From the NCBI GenBank assembly GCA_031308135.1, contig JAHLJT010004567.1:31345602-31409601 (forward strand): a stretch of 64,000 nucleotides of DNA. The letters are read 5' to 3'. The position numbers and the translations under genes are program-made. The notes below the pieces were generated by a model. It was not told where the DNA came from and made no database searches. It worked only from the letters and a program-made list of their open reading frames with translations. Of this stretch, positions 34,043-44,275 are shown piece after piece (within the stretch, counting starts at the first letter, position 1; the number at the start of each line of letters is the position of its first letter). This stretch comes from Acheta domesticus. Lineage: Eukaryota; Arthropoda; Insecta; Orthoptera; Gryllidae.

Positions 34043-34670
34043 TGAACTAATTGAAAACTATAGCAAGCAAACGAATAATAAATCATATTCATAATAACAC
34101 CCCGTATACTTAATTAATCAAACAAATTAATTATAAACATCTACTCGGAGTATACAAAAGCCGAAATTCAGGAATTAGTTATTTATGTATCAAGGCCGAA
34201 AAATAAATGATTTTGGATGAAGTTTTTACCAACCCAGGCAAAGTGGAGTGGAGCTGAGTTTGGTTAACTAACCGAGTCCAAAATCATTCAATTTGTGGTC
34301 CGAGGTGCTCACTACTTTTTTTTGTATATTCATCTCCTAATTTTAGGTTTGAATTTTTAGAGAGATCTCATTTATACTATGCGGTTTCAATTCTTTATGA
34401 ACTCGTTTTAAAATGGAAAAGAGAGCAATATGTAATCGCGCTAAATGAAATCACTGTGTTGCCATATCTCTATGTAAAGGTATTGCACATTCATAAGTAA
34501 GCTAATTTAATTGGATGAGATAACTAACTTTATTTATACAATAGTCCCAGACAGTGAAACTGTCAACATTATAGAGCAAATATTCCATTAAAAACATTCT
34601 GTATTAGAAAAGTAATAAATATCATTTGCCAATGTGTCGATATTCATTTGTTCATTGTCTTGTTTACTTG
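34043..34670. other. AT-rich spacer, nothing recognised
   Basis: No feature supported. Confidence 0.5.
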
Positions 34671-34737
34671 GAGTTGCCATGGTAATCGTCCTCTAAAATT
34701 CATTATTGGCCTTGGTCGCCAAAGCTCACCTTTGTGG

Positions 34738-34748
34738 CGTATAAATGC
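34738..34748 (+). promoter_or_regulatory. Isolated TATA-like box (weak)
   Basis: GCGTATAAATGCTC in a locally less AT-rich context, about 30 bp before a plausible start region (AAGTGAGGACAC). No downstream frame of note. It may belong to an unrecognised LTR, since a short repeat-rich stretch follows. Confidence 0.2.
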
Positions 34749-34844
34749 TCTGCCAAATTCGGATTTTGAAGTGAGGACACGAAAAAACTTGATTTTGTAG
34801 ACGGTGATTAAAGAATTGAAGAGAATTACAGCAGTTCTTTCTCG

Positions 34845-34931
34845 TAATTAGAAAAGAAGTGGATTGAGAATAACAATACTTCCATAAAATTAGAAAAGAA
34901 ATGCTTCCATGAAATTAGAAAAGAAAAGGTC
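34845..34931 (+). repeat. Short imperfect tandem repeat, AATTAGAAAAGAA
   Basis: AATTAGAAAAGAA occurs three times (starting near 34846, 34889 and 34916), the last two preceded by CTTCCATRA. Confidence 0.75.
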
Positions 34932-34939
34932 TTGGCTGT

Positions 34940-36220
34940 CCGGATCGTTAGGATTCACTTAGGAAAGAAGTGAATTATTTGTAAATCGTACGTGCACTGA
35001 AATTGCACATTTCACTCAGTTGAGAGTCGTGTCATCTAATATTCTAATATAGCAGATCTTAGAGAAATGAACAAGAACGCCGAGAATAATGGAGTTGAGA
35101 AAGCTTTTTGAGTCAACTACCAGGATATCTGTATTTAAGTACAATCGCAATTCAAGTGAAGGAAACATGTTTCGTGATGTATCCTTCACTGGAGAAAGAG
35201 GGACAAGCAAAGAAAGAAACAAGGTCTTGGTATCCCTTCATCGATATATGGATTTGACGTGCCTGTCAGACTGAGATACATTGGAGAGATACGTTGCCTC
35301 ATGTATCGAGCATACAAGGATTTCAGCAAGAAATAACTTTTCAGAGAAATGATGACGCTAGTATGAAAGAGAATTAAACTACTGCGACATGTTAGGTGGG
35401 AGTACGAACTACGCATTTTTTTCGTTTTCCACTCTTTCATCCCAAATTAGAGTGCTTAGCGGCCTTGTTATACTTGAATAATTAATTTTTGAATTTAAAA
35501 TGAGATTACATTAAACTAGAGATTGGCACTACTGCGTGAAAGTTCATTGTCGGATAATAAGAATATCAGAAATTACATTTTTCAAATCGAAAGATAAATA
35601 AAGCAAACAAATTTTTGTGCTAAAACCTAGATTGAGAAGGGAACCCAACATCTGCAGTATGACATTCATCGTTGCCATCATCTACTCATGTCGCTAATAA
35701 GCAGTCGTGGAAACCCAAAGTTTAATTAAAAGTACGTAATCTAGTATTTTTTCATTGCACTTCTTCAAGTTTCCTTTTCACGTAAAAATCATATTTTTAA
35801 ATAATTCTTCGGCTACACATTATGACTTGGTATTATTTTTTCGTATTATTAGGGTATTTCGCATTACTTTTATAATAAAAATATTAAGTTCCTACTAATT
35901 AGACTGAATCCTAAGATTTAGTCAGAATTATCCTGATGAATTATAACACTATCACGTAAACCTTCGTTTATCTCAAATTTATTTAATAAACGTTTCTCAT
36001 CCTTTAGAACTCTAAAAGGGTGTATAATCAAGTACTTTTGTTTTCGCGCGCGTCATTTGTCTCATACGTAACGTGTCCATCATGGGAGCTGGCGATTTCT
36101 CCTCTGGAAGAACATTCGGCGCCGACCTCTACTTCGGCTTGCGGACTATAAATGGAAAGCCTTTGTCATCGCATACTGAGAAATGCGTCGAGCTGTCGTA
36201 CCTAATACGCCGAATTGTCT
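34940..36220. other. AT-rich sequence, nothing recognised
   Basis: Frames at 35016-35222 (minus), 35089-35274 (plus) and 35186-35440 (minus) are short and unassigned. Confidence 0.45.
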
Positions 36221-36224
36221 GTAC

Positions 36225-37010
36225 ATCGGGGCACGGTACGCGGTGTTTAGCGCTTCACTCCGACCTCCCCTTTGCCGCTTCGAACCATCCCACTGCAACC
36301 AGACCCCCATCGCCATCACTGTCACCCTCGCTCCCGACGAATCCGTCACCCTTATCGGCGCCTCCCCGCCCCCGCCGCGTTCCACCACCACCCCTGCCCG
36401 CCCTCGCCATTCTCCCCCCGCCGCCGCCCCGCCACCGCCCCGCCGCCGCCCCGCCCCCGCCGCCGCCCCCACCGCCGCCCTCGATGCCGTGCCCGCTGCT
36501 GCCCCCGCCCTCGCCGCCTCCCCCGCCACCGCCTCAGCCGCCACCGCCGCCCCCCGCCGCCCCCGCCGCCACCCCCTCCGCCACCCCCTCCGCCAGCCTC
36601 CCACCGCTCACCGCCCACCGCTCCCGCCGCCACCCCCTGCTCACGCCGCCGCCCCCGCTCCTGCCCCCTCCGCTCCTGCCGCTCCCTCCCACGTCGCCGC
36701 CGCCTACGCCCCCGCCCCCTCCCCGCCGTCTGCTGCGACGCGTCGCGCCGCGGCTCTCGCGGCTGGATTGTCTCCCGCCCGGATGCCGACCATCAACGCA
36801 TTAACGCGACCCACTAACCCAGCGGCGACGGCGGCGGCGGCAGCGGAGGAGGGACGGTGCAGGGGCGGGGGCGGCGGTCTGCCAGAGAGACCGCCGCGGC
36901 GCCGACGGGCACTTGCTCTGGCGCGGGGGTAATGTCGATAGCATCGCAGTCGCGCAGGGAAGTCGTGGGGCGAGGACGTAAGCGGGATATGAGTCGGATC
37001 GGCCCGTAGC
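36225..37010. other. CpG-rich block 15 with C-rich triplet array
   Basis: From about 36300 to 36720 the plus strand is a degenerate CCG/CCC/CCT array. All three plus frames stay open for 180-249 codons as proline, alanine/proline or arginine/proline repeats, which shows that openness here is compositional. The 243-codon frame starts at 36073 in ordinary sequence (M-S-I-M-G-A-G-D-F-S-S-G-R), but that upstream part is not recognisable either. The minus strand is extremely G-rich. Confidence 0.65.
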
Positions 37011-38925
37011 AATGACCGCTCCCTTCTTATGGGATCCAGGTAGATTTAGGGGATTAGGGTAAGAGAATATCGAGTTCATTTACTAGTCAGTTTTGCTTCC
37101 TCCCCGTTGTACTAATATATTTTATTGCTTAGTTTTTGCCTTGACGTTTTATAGTAATTTGGGAATATTCTTTTGAGAGACCTCTCTCTTGCCATTGATA
37201 TAAGGGTACACCATTCTTCTTGGTTCATAGCCAGAGGCACGGAACCGTTTCTCACAGGAGGTCCATTTCTTACCAGGATGTCAATATTCTTTAATCAGAT
37301 GTTTTTCATGTGATGTGTTGCCGTTTATTTAAATGCTAGCATACCAATAATAAATTCAATAACTTCACACTAATTAAAATGATGCAGCAATTTCAATTTA
37401 CAGTTTGATTTACATTGAAAAAACCTGGATGATCACCTCAGGTAATACTCAACATAGCATGAATCACACATACTACATATCTTGCCACTGTTATCAGTGA
37501 CATTCCGAAAAATAGCATTTTGTATAGGTAACCTTCGAGGACGTTCTGCTCAGTCAGATGGTGTATGATCAAAGAAGTAGCAATAGTTGGAGTCAATAAA
37601 CTACAACATATTCTCATTGTGACAATCATTTCTATGATAGGTCTTTGTGGGCCAGTGGTAAACATTTTTAGGTGAGTATTCTGTATTGGTGCTATTATTG
37701 TATATGACTGTGGAGACCCATATTGGTTGCACAGCCACAGCATCTCAATCACGACCGTCGTCTGGTCTTCCCTGTACATCACGCACGTTCATAACAATAA
37801 CGTCTATGTGCTAGCTCATGTGTGAGTTATGAGACGGTCAAGATTTTTGAGATTTCATAAACTTCATTTTAGACTTTTTCAAAAAAACCTCATAATTGGG
37901 GCATTATATTTTTTCTAATCGTGTTAGTACAGGCTGAAATATATTTGCAATAATTTTCAATTTAAATTTCGAACTCATTTTATTCAGTATTTTCATTTCA
38001 GATCATCGACGAATTATTCGTAAAAAATCATGAATACGTTCGGCCACTTCTTAAATATTCCTTAAACCCACTTTCTTTAAGATGGACTTTCGCAGTGAAC
38101 CATGGTAACTAATACAAAATTTCTTTTATGGAATTTCTATTGATCCTCAATGCATACTCTTAAAGAGAAAAATCCATCTCAACGCAATATGAAGTCAGTG
38201 GTCACATATTTCTTAGGTGGCACTACTTTTGGTCCCCAGGAATAATTCTTCAGATATTTCATCTCCTTAGTAGAACTGCTTTTATATCTTTTATCAGTGC
38301 CCAATCTTAATTGGGAGCTAGTCAGAAGATTTGAATCCTTTGACGAGAACGTATCATCAACAGATTCTAGTATTACTTTGTTTGAAATCGTTTCAATGAT
38401 CTTAATCACTTCGTTTAGAAGACATGCATCCTTCTAATTTTTCAATAGTAGCACTTAAGTCAGCAAAGTTATTTTTATTTCCAAGTCCTGCGTAAAATTA
38501 CAACGAAACGAAATTAATTTTCTTTAGTCAAACTCACACTATTTTTTCATATGATTTTATACTATGTTAGTTATACCATTTTTTTTTTGTTTTTTTAGAA
38601 ATTCACGCCTTTTTTAGGATCGTTAGTAATTGTGGCCATTTTTAAGGATCTACAGAATTCACATGTTTAGTTCAGAAATAATTGAACGAATATGTGTTTT
38701 AGAATAATGATATTAAGAAGTGAAGAATAAAATAGTTTAAAAGCTAAGAAACCACCGGCTCCTAGTTACATGAAGTACTTAGATGAATGAAAGAAGGCGA
38801 TCGGGAGAATTTAAAATCTAACATCGAATCCGATGAGACTAGCCTGTAATATCTTAGGGACTCGTGTAAAGATTTGACTAGGTAACATTAAAAAAAACGA
38901 ATTTGAACTAAAGCAATCGTGCAGG
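37011..38925. other. AT-rich sequence with two unassigned minus frames
   Basis: A minus frame at 37438-37782 (114 codons, two hydrophobic stretches in its second half) and another at 38179-38409 (76 codons, lysine/serine-rich with balanced composition) are the only frames here that do not look purely compositional. Neither shows a known motif, and both lack splice or start context. I do not call them genes. Confidence 0.35.
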
Positions 38926-38929
38926 TAGC

Positions 38930-39295
38930 ACTGCAGTTGCTAAGGTGAAGACAGGCGGTAAGACGCAGCAACGACCGGCTTCTTCCGAGGCGGGGACGGG
39001 GCGCCGGGACGGCAGCCGTGTTCCAGGGATTTCCTCTCCGGAGACAAAAGCGGCGGCGGCGGCGGCTGACGGCTCCCGGAAAGCGACACCGGCGCTCGGA
39101 ACCGGAGACGGCGGCTGCCGGAGCGCGATCCGGGGGGCTCCTGTTACTTGAGTTTCTCGCTGCCCTGCCTCCCGCCCCGCCTCCGCACTCCTGACCCGCC
39201 TTCACTCCCGCCCCCGCGCCCTCCTCCTCCCCCGACCACGACACGCCGGCCGCGCTTGACCGTGTGCTATCGCGCACCCTCGCCCTCTGACAGAT
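38930..39295. other. CpG-rich block 16
   Basis: CpG-dense with a GGC run at 39051-39066, switching from G-rich to C-rich near 39150. The 129-codon minus frame and two short plus frames overlap. Confidence 0.55.
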
Positions 39296-39403
39296 ATTTA
39301 TTATTTCCGCAGATAGGTTTATGCAACCTGGTGGCAGAACACTAAAATTTACATATTATAATTAGAAATTAAATAAATGTCATTTTAAATTATTTTAAGA
39401 CAA

Positions 39404-39598
39404 TCATATTAATAAAAATATGATAACAATAATGACAATAAAGGCATTAACAACAATTACTGCATTAATTCTACATTTTATGGCTGGACGGTTCTGTCCA
39501 GATATTTTACACCAATAAGTACACGATTGGGATTGAGCTGCAGGTGGAGCATCGGCAGAATAAGCTTGAGCTGAGGACCCCGTTGCTTTGGGAATCAT
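39404..39598 (-). CDS. Candidate exon with C-T-Y-W-C-K motif (speculative)
   Basis: The minus frame reads A-Y-S-A-D-A-P-P-A-A-Q then S-C-T-Y-W-C-K. This reminds me of the proline/alanine-rich linker and C-x-Y-W-C core of short secreted cysteine-rich arthropod peptides, such as those carrying crustin or single-WAP-like domains. The expected following cysteine pair is not in frame; instead the frame continues into a low-complexity I/V-rich tail. It could be a damaged exon or chance. No supporting splice junction was established. Confidence 0.15.
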   Translation of the reverse strand: MIPKATGSSAQAYSADAPPAAQSQSCTYWCKISGQNRPAIKCRINAVIVVNAFIVIIVIIFLLI

Positions 39599-39909
39599 TT
39601 TTTCAACAAAATTTTTATTAGTTCGTAAACACGTAGAAGTAGTTACTCACCATGTTATTAACCATACAAAAAATAACAACTTTTCATTTAATTAATAAAA
39701 TTCAGATTAAAATGTGGGTAATGTATTTTTAAAAAAGTTGAAGAGCCAGAGACCGGTTGTTATACACCAACGTTCCAGATGATTGGGATGACCGCAGTGG
39801 GTTCGGAATTTACGGAAGACGGATATCGGAAATATTTCCCAAAGCAGAAATGTCCTAAGAGGATTTTTGTTTTATAAATTACAGATATAATGTTGAATTT
39901 GCCACAAGA

Positions 39910-40331
39910 CAGAGCTGCTTGACGTCCACTGGCGTGCTAGTGATCGACCCGCTTGGCGTGCACTGGCCCAGCACTTAAACGTAAATTAAAACATGGAATC
40001 CGTAGACGCTTGTTCAGCTGTGACGCTGTCTTATCAGGAGCCTGAACGTCATCAGTGACTTCACCATAGCTCCTGAGCACCATAGCACCAAAGCTCCTGA
40101 TTGGATGTCAGCGTCACAGCTAACCAAGTGTCAGCGGACTTGACGTTTTAATCGAAGTATAGCAGCGTACTACCGGTGTGGCCCGCTGGTTGACGAGTCA
40201 GCCCGATGGGAGAGGAGGGGTGGAACTGACCGCAATCGGCTCTAGTCTAGTAAAAGGCGAGTGACAAGCGGGCAACTGCAGCCAGCCGCCGTAAACAGTT
40301 GGGCCAAAAATATTGCATTTGAGCACCCCTG
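39910..40331. mobile_element. Possible hAT-type foldback element
   Basis: The right end GAGCACCCCTG, read inward as CAGGGGTGCTC, is a typical hAT terminus. A candidate left end CAGAGCTGCTTGA begins at 39910. The flanking 8-mers CCACAAGA (39902-39909) and CTCTAAGA (40332-40339) agree at five of eight positions. Inside are inverted arms of about 57-60 bp (39985-40041 and 40093-40152) sharing AGCTGTGACGCTG and ATCAGGAGC. The right end is convincing; the left boundary is less certain. Confidence 0.5.
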
Positions 40332-40339
40332 CTCTAAGA

Positions 40340-41540
40340 GCATTTAGATATGTTTTCTTGGGAATAAAAATAATGTTAATTCAAACACAAAATTATTGAC
40401 TATCGTCAGTGAATCGCCTTTGTCTCTTATCGCTTGCGTCCCTCTCGCTTCCGTGTCTGGAAGAGGGTCGTTTCTAACGCACCGTAAGCAGATTTGGGGC
40501 GACCAGGGAGGGGCTTCCTCTCTGAAACGAGAGCCCCTTAATCTGATTTTTGAATAATTTACGATTATGAAGAGGCAAGAAGCTTGGAATTACAGCATAA
40601 AGCCGGATAAAGGGGTATATTACTTCCTGATTCCATCAAAATGTAATGTTATCCACGAACGAAATTTTCTTGCTTCTGACCTACTTACTGAAACTTAAAT
40701 TTCTGTGGAGAGATGTAATACGTTTCTCTGGTGCTGCTGTTTTATTATTCTTTTAGCTAAATAAATTTTCTACTGCCCTACGATACTTAGTGGATATGGC
40801 AGAGAATTCCATCGTTAAATGCATGGGAACAATTTTTGCAAACAGCAAATGCTTCACATTTTTTGTATTTGATATTATCACACAAATTGTATGTTTAGTT
40901 GCAGCTATTTTCTTAAATGGTAAAGGCCCACATTCGAAAACTGCATTTTATGGCCCTAGCACCCTAGTTATGGAACTTGAAAATGATGTTATGTGATTTG
41001 TAAAGTTTGGTAGCTTTTTGTTAGAGATTTATCCTATTATGTTGAATCGTACTGACTATGTTACGTATTCACCAACGTTCACTTCACTTGTGTAAATTGT
41101 TTTGCGTTTAGGAGATATGAAGATTTACTCATCATTAAATCATGTCACCATTTCCTGGTTTTATCAAAATTGTGACACATGACTACGGTCATTATTTCAT
41201 TGCCTGGCCTATTTACTGAAGTGGAGATTATGAAGCCTCATGCCGCAAGTGCCTTTTCGGTCTTAACTGGCGCGCATTAAGCGAAAAGCACTTACTAAAT
41301 TAGGTTTCTTGTGACTTTGAAACTGGAGTTAATGTAAGTCATGTTGTAATATATTTTAGGGATAAGATGCATTTTACAGACGGTGTTCGGCCGAAATGTG
41401 TAAACAATTTGTCAGTGTGATGCCAATAGATCAGGGACATTTCGAACCATTTGTATTCATCTTCCCGAGCAAATTAGACAAATAAATGTAATTCGCAAGT
41501 GTATTTTGCTTGCCTTTTAATAATCTTATTACATTAGACA
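40340..41540. other. AT-rich sequence, nothing recognised
   Basis: One 68-codon plus frame at 40790-40996 with a hydrophobic middle, unassigned. Otherwise featureless. Confidence 0.45.
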
Positions 41541-41544
41541 TTAC

Positions 41545-41880
41545 ACCTGTGTTGTGACTCGTGAATCACACCATGTTATTTTGGAGCCATCGATGCTTCT
41601 TTTTCCGTGAGATGTTCCTTGACGAGGAACAGAATTAAATTTATTTTCCATTCTAATAATTTAAATGTTTCAAAGTCTTCGATTTTTTTTGAGATTAAAA
41701 ACTCCATTTCTCGCTGTTCTCGGTTTTTAATCTTTGTCTTCTTGATACTTCCATGATTGACCTCAATAATCTTATTTAGATGCCTGTATTCTGGTACACG
41801 TTTTAAAATTCTTAATCTAGGTTTCACCACCATAAAAGGCATAAGCCTTGAAAATGTAGACACCTAGTAATAAGTTCTTT
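41545..41880 (-). mobile_element. Decayed LINE, reverse transcriptase carboxy-terminal part
   Basis: On the minus strand, one frame gives F-Y-G-G-E-T-stop, matching the LINE thumb motif Y-G-x-E-x-W with the tryptophan codon mutated to a stop. The next ~95 codons are open (41576-41863) and contain K-x-K-N-R-E and later, in another frame, G-K-R-S-I-D-G-S-K-I-T-W, resembling the G-K-R-x-x-G-R-x-x-x-x-W block near LINE carboxy ends. The order is correct and the frames are shifted, so this looks like an old non-LTR remnant. It differs from the element at 24605. Confidence 0.55.
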
Positions 41881-42235
41881 GATTTCATTCACATTACATA
41901 AAATTTTATTTATTCGTGATGCTATGTGCAAGCCATAGAGAGTTGTGATAAGTTAAAAACCCAATAAAATGAACCAATTGTTTGAATATTGAAATATACT
42001 GGGATACATGTATGCACTCTTCAGTTGATCTGGTACGACTTGTAAATTTAGAAAATTTGAACCAAAATTTGTACTCTGAATTAAAAAGTATGTTTTAATA
42101 TATTTTATGTTAATATAGAATTTTGAATTAATTGCCATCTCACATTTCGTAACCGATGGATAAACCGATTGCATTCTCGGTAGTGAGAGTAATAAAAAAT
42201 ATAATAAATTCTTCCAGTAGTAATAAAATCAAGGT
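41881..42235. other. AT-rich spacer, nothing recognised
   Basis: No supported feature. Confidence 0.5.
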
Positions 42236-42239
42236 TACC

Positions 42240-42475
42240 TCCAAGTGAATACTTCCGTCTGTGGAGTGACGGACCGGAGCGCGACCGAGTGCCACACTTG
42301 CTGCCTCCACAGCTCGGGGCGCCTCCCCTTGCACGACCCCGTGTGGCCCCGCCTCTTCGTCGCCTCGTGATTAACGACGCCGCCGCCACAAAGGCGCCCG
42401 AGGACCCCGTTCCGCCGCCCCCTCTCACTGCGCCCCCGAAACACGGACATGCGCCCACTCACCTCTCAGCCTGCT
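42240..42475. other. CpG-rich block 17
   Basis: CpG-dense, C-rich on the plus strand. Frames on both strands overlap. It lies immediately upstream of dispersed repeat R1 copy 2. Confidence 0.5.
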
Positions 42476-42586
42476 CCAGTTTCCTCCCTCCCTTTGTGTT
42501 CCTCTCCGTTTTTCTCACGTTACTCCTGCGCTCCGTATCTTTGCTCTGGGCATTCTCTTTTACTTTCTCACTATGGAGTAAAGAGA

Positions 42587-43175
42587 AAGGTACGTAATGC
42601 TGTGCGAAAAAACGGCGAATTTTCGGCAGAAAATCTCTTTATTACAGGGCCCTGGTAAAGGATAAATAGATAAATCCAATTGCTAAATTTAGAAAAAATG
42701 TTCAAACACGTGGTGGAGCCAGTATTCTTGTTTTATGGATTCTTGATACCGAAAAATGGATTGACGGTAAAACTGTCCGTCTGTGAACAACGCTAGCGGC
42801 TAAACCATTCAGCCGATTTTCTCCAAAATTGATATTCCTGAATCGATCTGGCTGATGTCGCGGCCCCTTGAATTTGAAACCGATATTTTAATTTTGGGGG
42901 ATACTTTTTATGAAGTCCTTGAGACATTTTTCAAAATTTCAAAAAATCGTTTTTGATTAAATTTTGTTGTTGAATAGTGGAGGACGTTTAAGAAAATGGT
43001 GCAGATGTCATGATTGGTGAAAACCCTGATTTTTGGAAAATTGCAAAAGTTCAAACTTTTTCGGAGTCTTCCTGCAACTAAAATATCAAAGATAGATATG
43101 TTTTCCCCTAATGAAATATTTTCTTTAAAGTTGGATTTTAACATAACATCATGTACAATTTTTCGAAAATTTGAG
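42587..43175 (+). repeat. Dispersed repeat R1, copy 2
   Basis: Aligns along its length with 22230-22825. It shares ACACGTGGTG, GATACCGAAAAATGGA, CGCTAGCGGCTAAACC, TTCTCCAAAATTGATATTC, AAATTTTGTTGTTGAATAG and TTTTTCGGAGTCTTCCTG. The expanded CTGT tract of copy 1 is reduced here to CTGTCCGTCTGTG. Confidence 0.8.
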
Positions 43176-43182
43176 TAGTTTT

Positions 43183-43238
43183 CGCGAAAATATGGGCGAT
43201 AAAGTACGGGCGCGAAAACACGCGCGAAAATATGGGCG
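43183..43238 (+). repeat. Direct repeat CGCGAAAATATGGGCG x2
   Basis: The exact 16-mer occurs at 43183-43198 and 43223-43238, with a related GGGCGCGAAAACACG between. It adjoins the end of repeat R1 copy 2 and is absent after copy 1. Confidence 0.85.
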
Positions 43239-43244
43239 TTTTAG

Positions 43245-43650
43245 TACCACTAGTTTCTTCTCTCCCTCATTTCTCCTTCCGAACTGTCTTTCCTTTCATC
43301 TCACTTCTTCCTCTTTCTCTCTCTTTCTCTATTTCCTTTTACTATCTTTTCCTTCTTTCCTCTATTTTCCTGGTCGTATCTCTTCCCCTCCATATCCCAT
43401 CTCTTCTTCCCTCTTTCTCTTTTCTCTTATTGTTTCTTTCCCTCTTACATATGTTTACATTCTCTCTTTTGTAACATTTTCTTTATAATTTACCCAATCT
43501 TACATTTTCTGGTGACATGTCCTCTTAGGTTCTGTTCTCAGTTTTGTCTTCTCATTTCATTTTGTACTCTTTTTCTCTTATTTCCTTTAATTTATTAATT
43601 CCTTTATTTTCTTAAATTTATTAATTTATGTATTATTTATTTCTCCATGC
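43245..43650 (+). repeat. Long polypyrimidine tract
   Basis: About 400 bp with T/C content far above background (TTTCTCTC, CTTCCTCT words) on the plus strand, the cause of the 105-codon S/F/L-rich frame. It is a possible triplex-forming tract. Confidence 0.7.
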
Positions 43651-43679
43651 GCTTCGTGATTCATTACACCTCCTTGCTG

Positions 43680-43890
43680 CGTCATGTATTTCGAAGTTCC
43701 CTTGTCGCAATGATCGTCAAAGGCGAGCATTTCTCTGCGGCGTGCGCTTTGGTCTGTGAGGTGTCTTTGTGAAAATCGAGCGCGCTCGAAGAAAGTGCGG
43801 TGCGCCACCGCTGCCTTTGTCTCACTCGCTGCCTCACGCCGCTTTGACGTCTTCTCGGTCTCTCTGCAGCGTTGTACGTGCTCAATGGAG
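43680..43890. other. Short CpG-rich block 18
   Basis: C+G-rich with frames of 79-127 codons on opposite strands; nothing recognised. Confidence 0.4.
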
Positions 43891-44011
43891 CCTGGCATGT
43901 CATACCAAAAGCAAATTCCATTTTGTTTATTGCAATTAAGAGTTTTACACGCGGTTAAATTACACTTTTTAGTGATTACAAGATTTGTGAAAATTATATT
44001 CATTATCATGC

Positions 44012-44275
44012 CGACTTGGATGGCCGAGGTGGCTAACAGCGTGTACCGACTCAGCGCTTCTGTCTGACGGGATTGCGGCTTCGAGTCCCGCCACGGGCAT
44101 GTTTGTTTGTCCCTTGTCTCTCATGTTTGTGTTGTCGCAGAGGACCTCGCGTTCTGACTCCAGATCAGAGTAGTCCGCAAGTGTGTTGGTGTCTAACCTG
44201 TGGTCGAATATGCGTAAGAGATGTAAAGGGTAACCGGCAGTCGGCTGGATAAGTCTTAGGTAAAAATAATTAATT
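44012..44275 (+). mobile_element. tRNA-derived SINE (family C)
   Basis: TGGCCGAGGTGGCTAA is a strong class-II-tRNA-like A-box region, as in leucine or serine tRNAs. GCGGCTTCGAGTCCCG (44075-44090) is a B-box. The body runs on without an intact tRNA 3' half-stem for another ~170 bp (GACCTCGCGTTCTGACTCC, GGTAACCGGCAGTCGGC). Single copy in this window. Confidence 0.7.

Noticed and set aside
36073..36932. Three overlapping plus frames of 181-249 codons
   Set aside because: All three frames stay open through a CCG/CCC array, which happens because the array lacks A and T needed for stop codons.
44012..44100. Functional leucine or serine tRNA gene
   Set aside because: A- and B-boxes are good but the 3' half does not close an acceptor stem and the unit continues as a SINE body.
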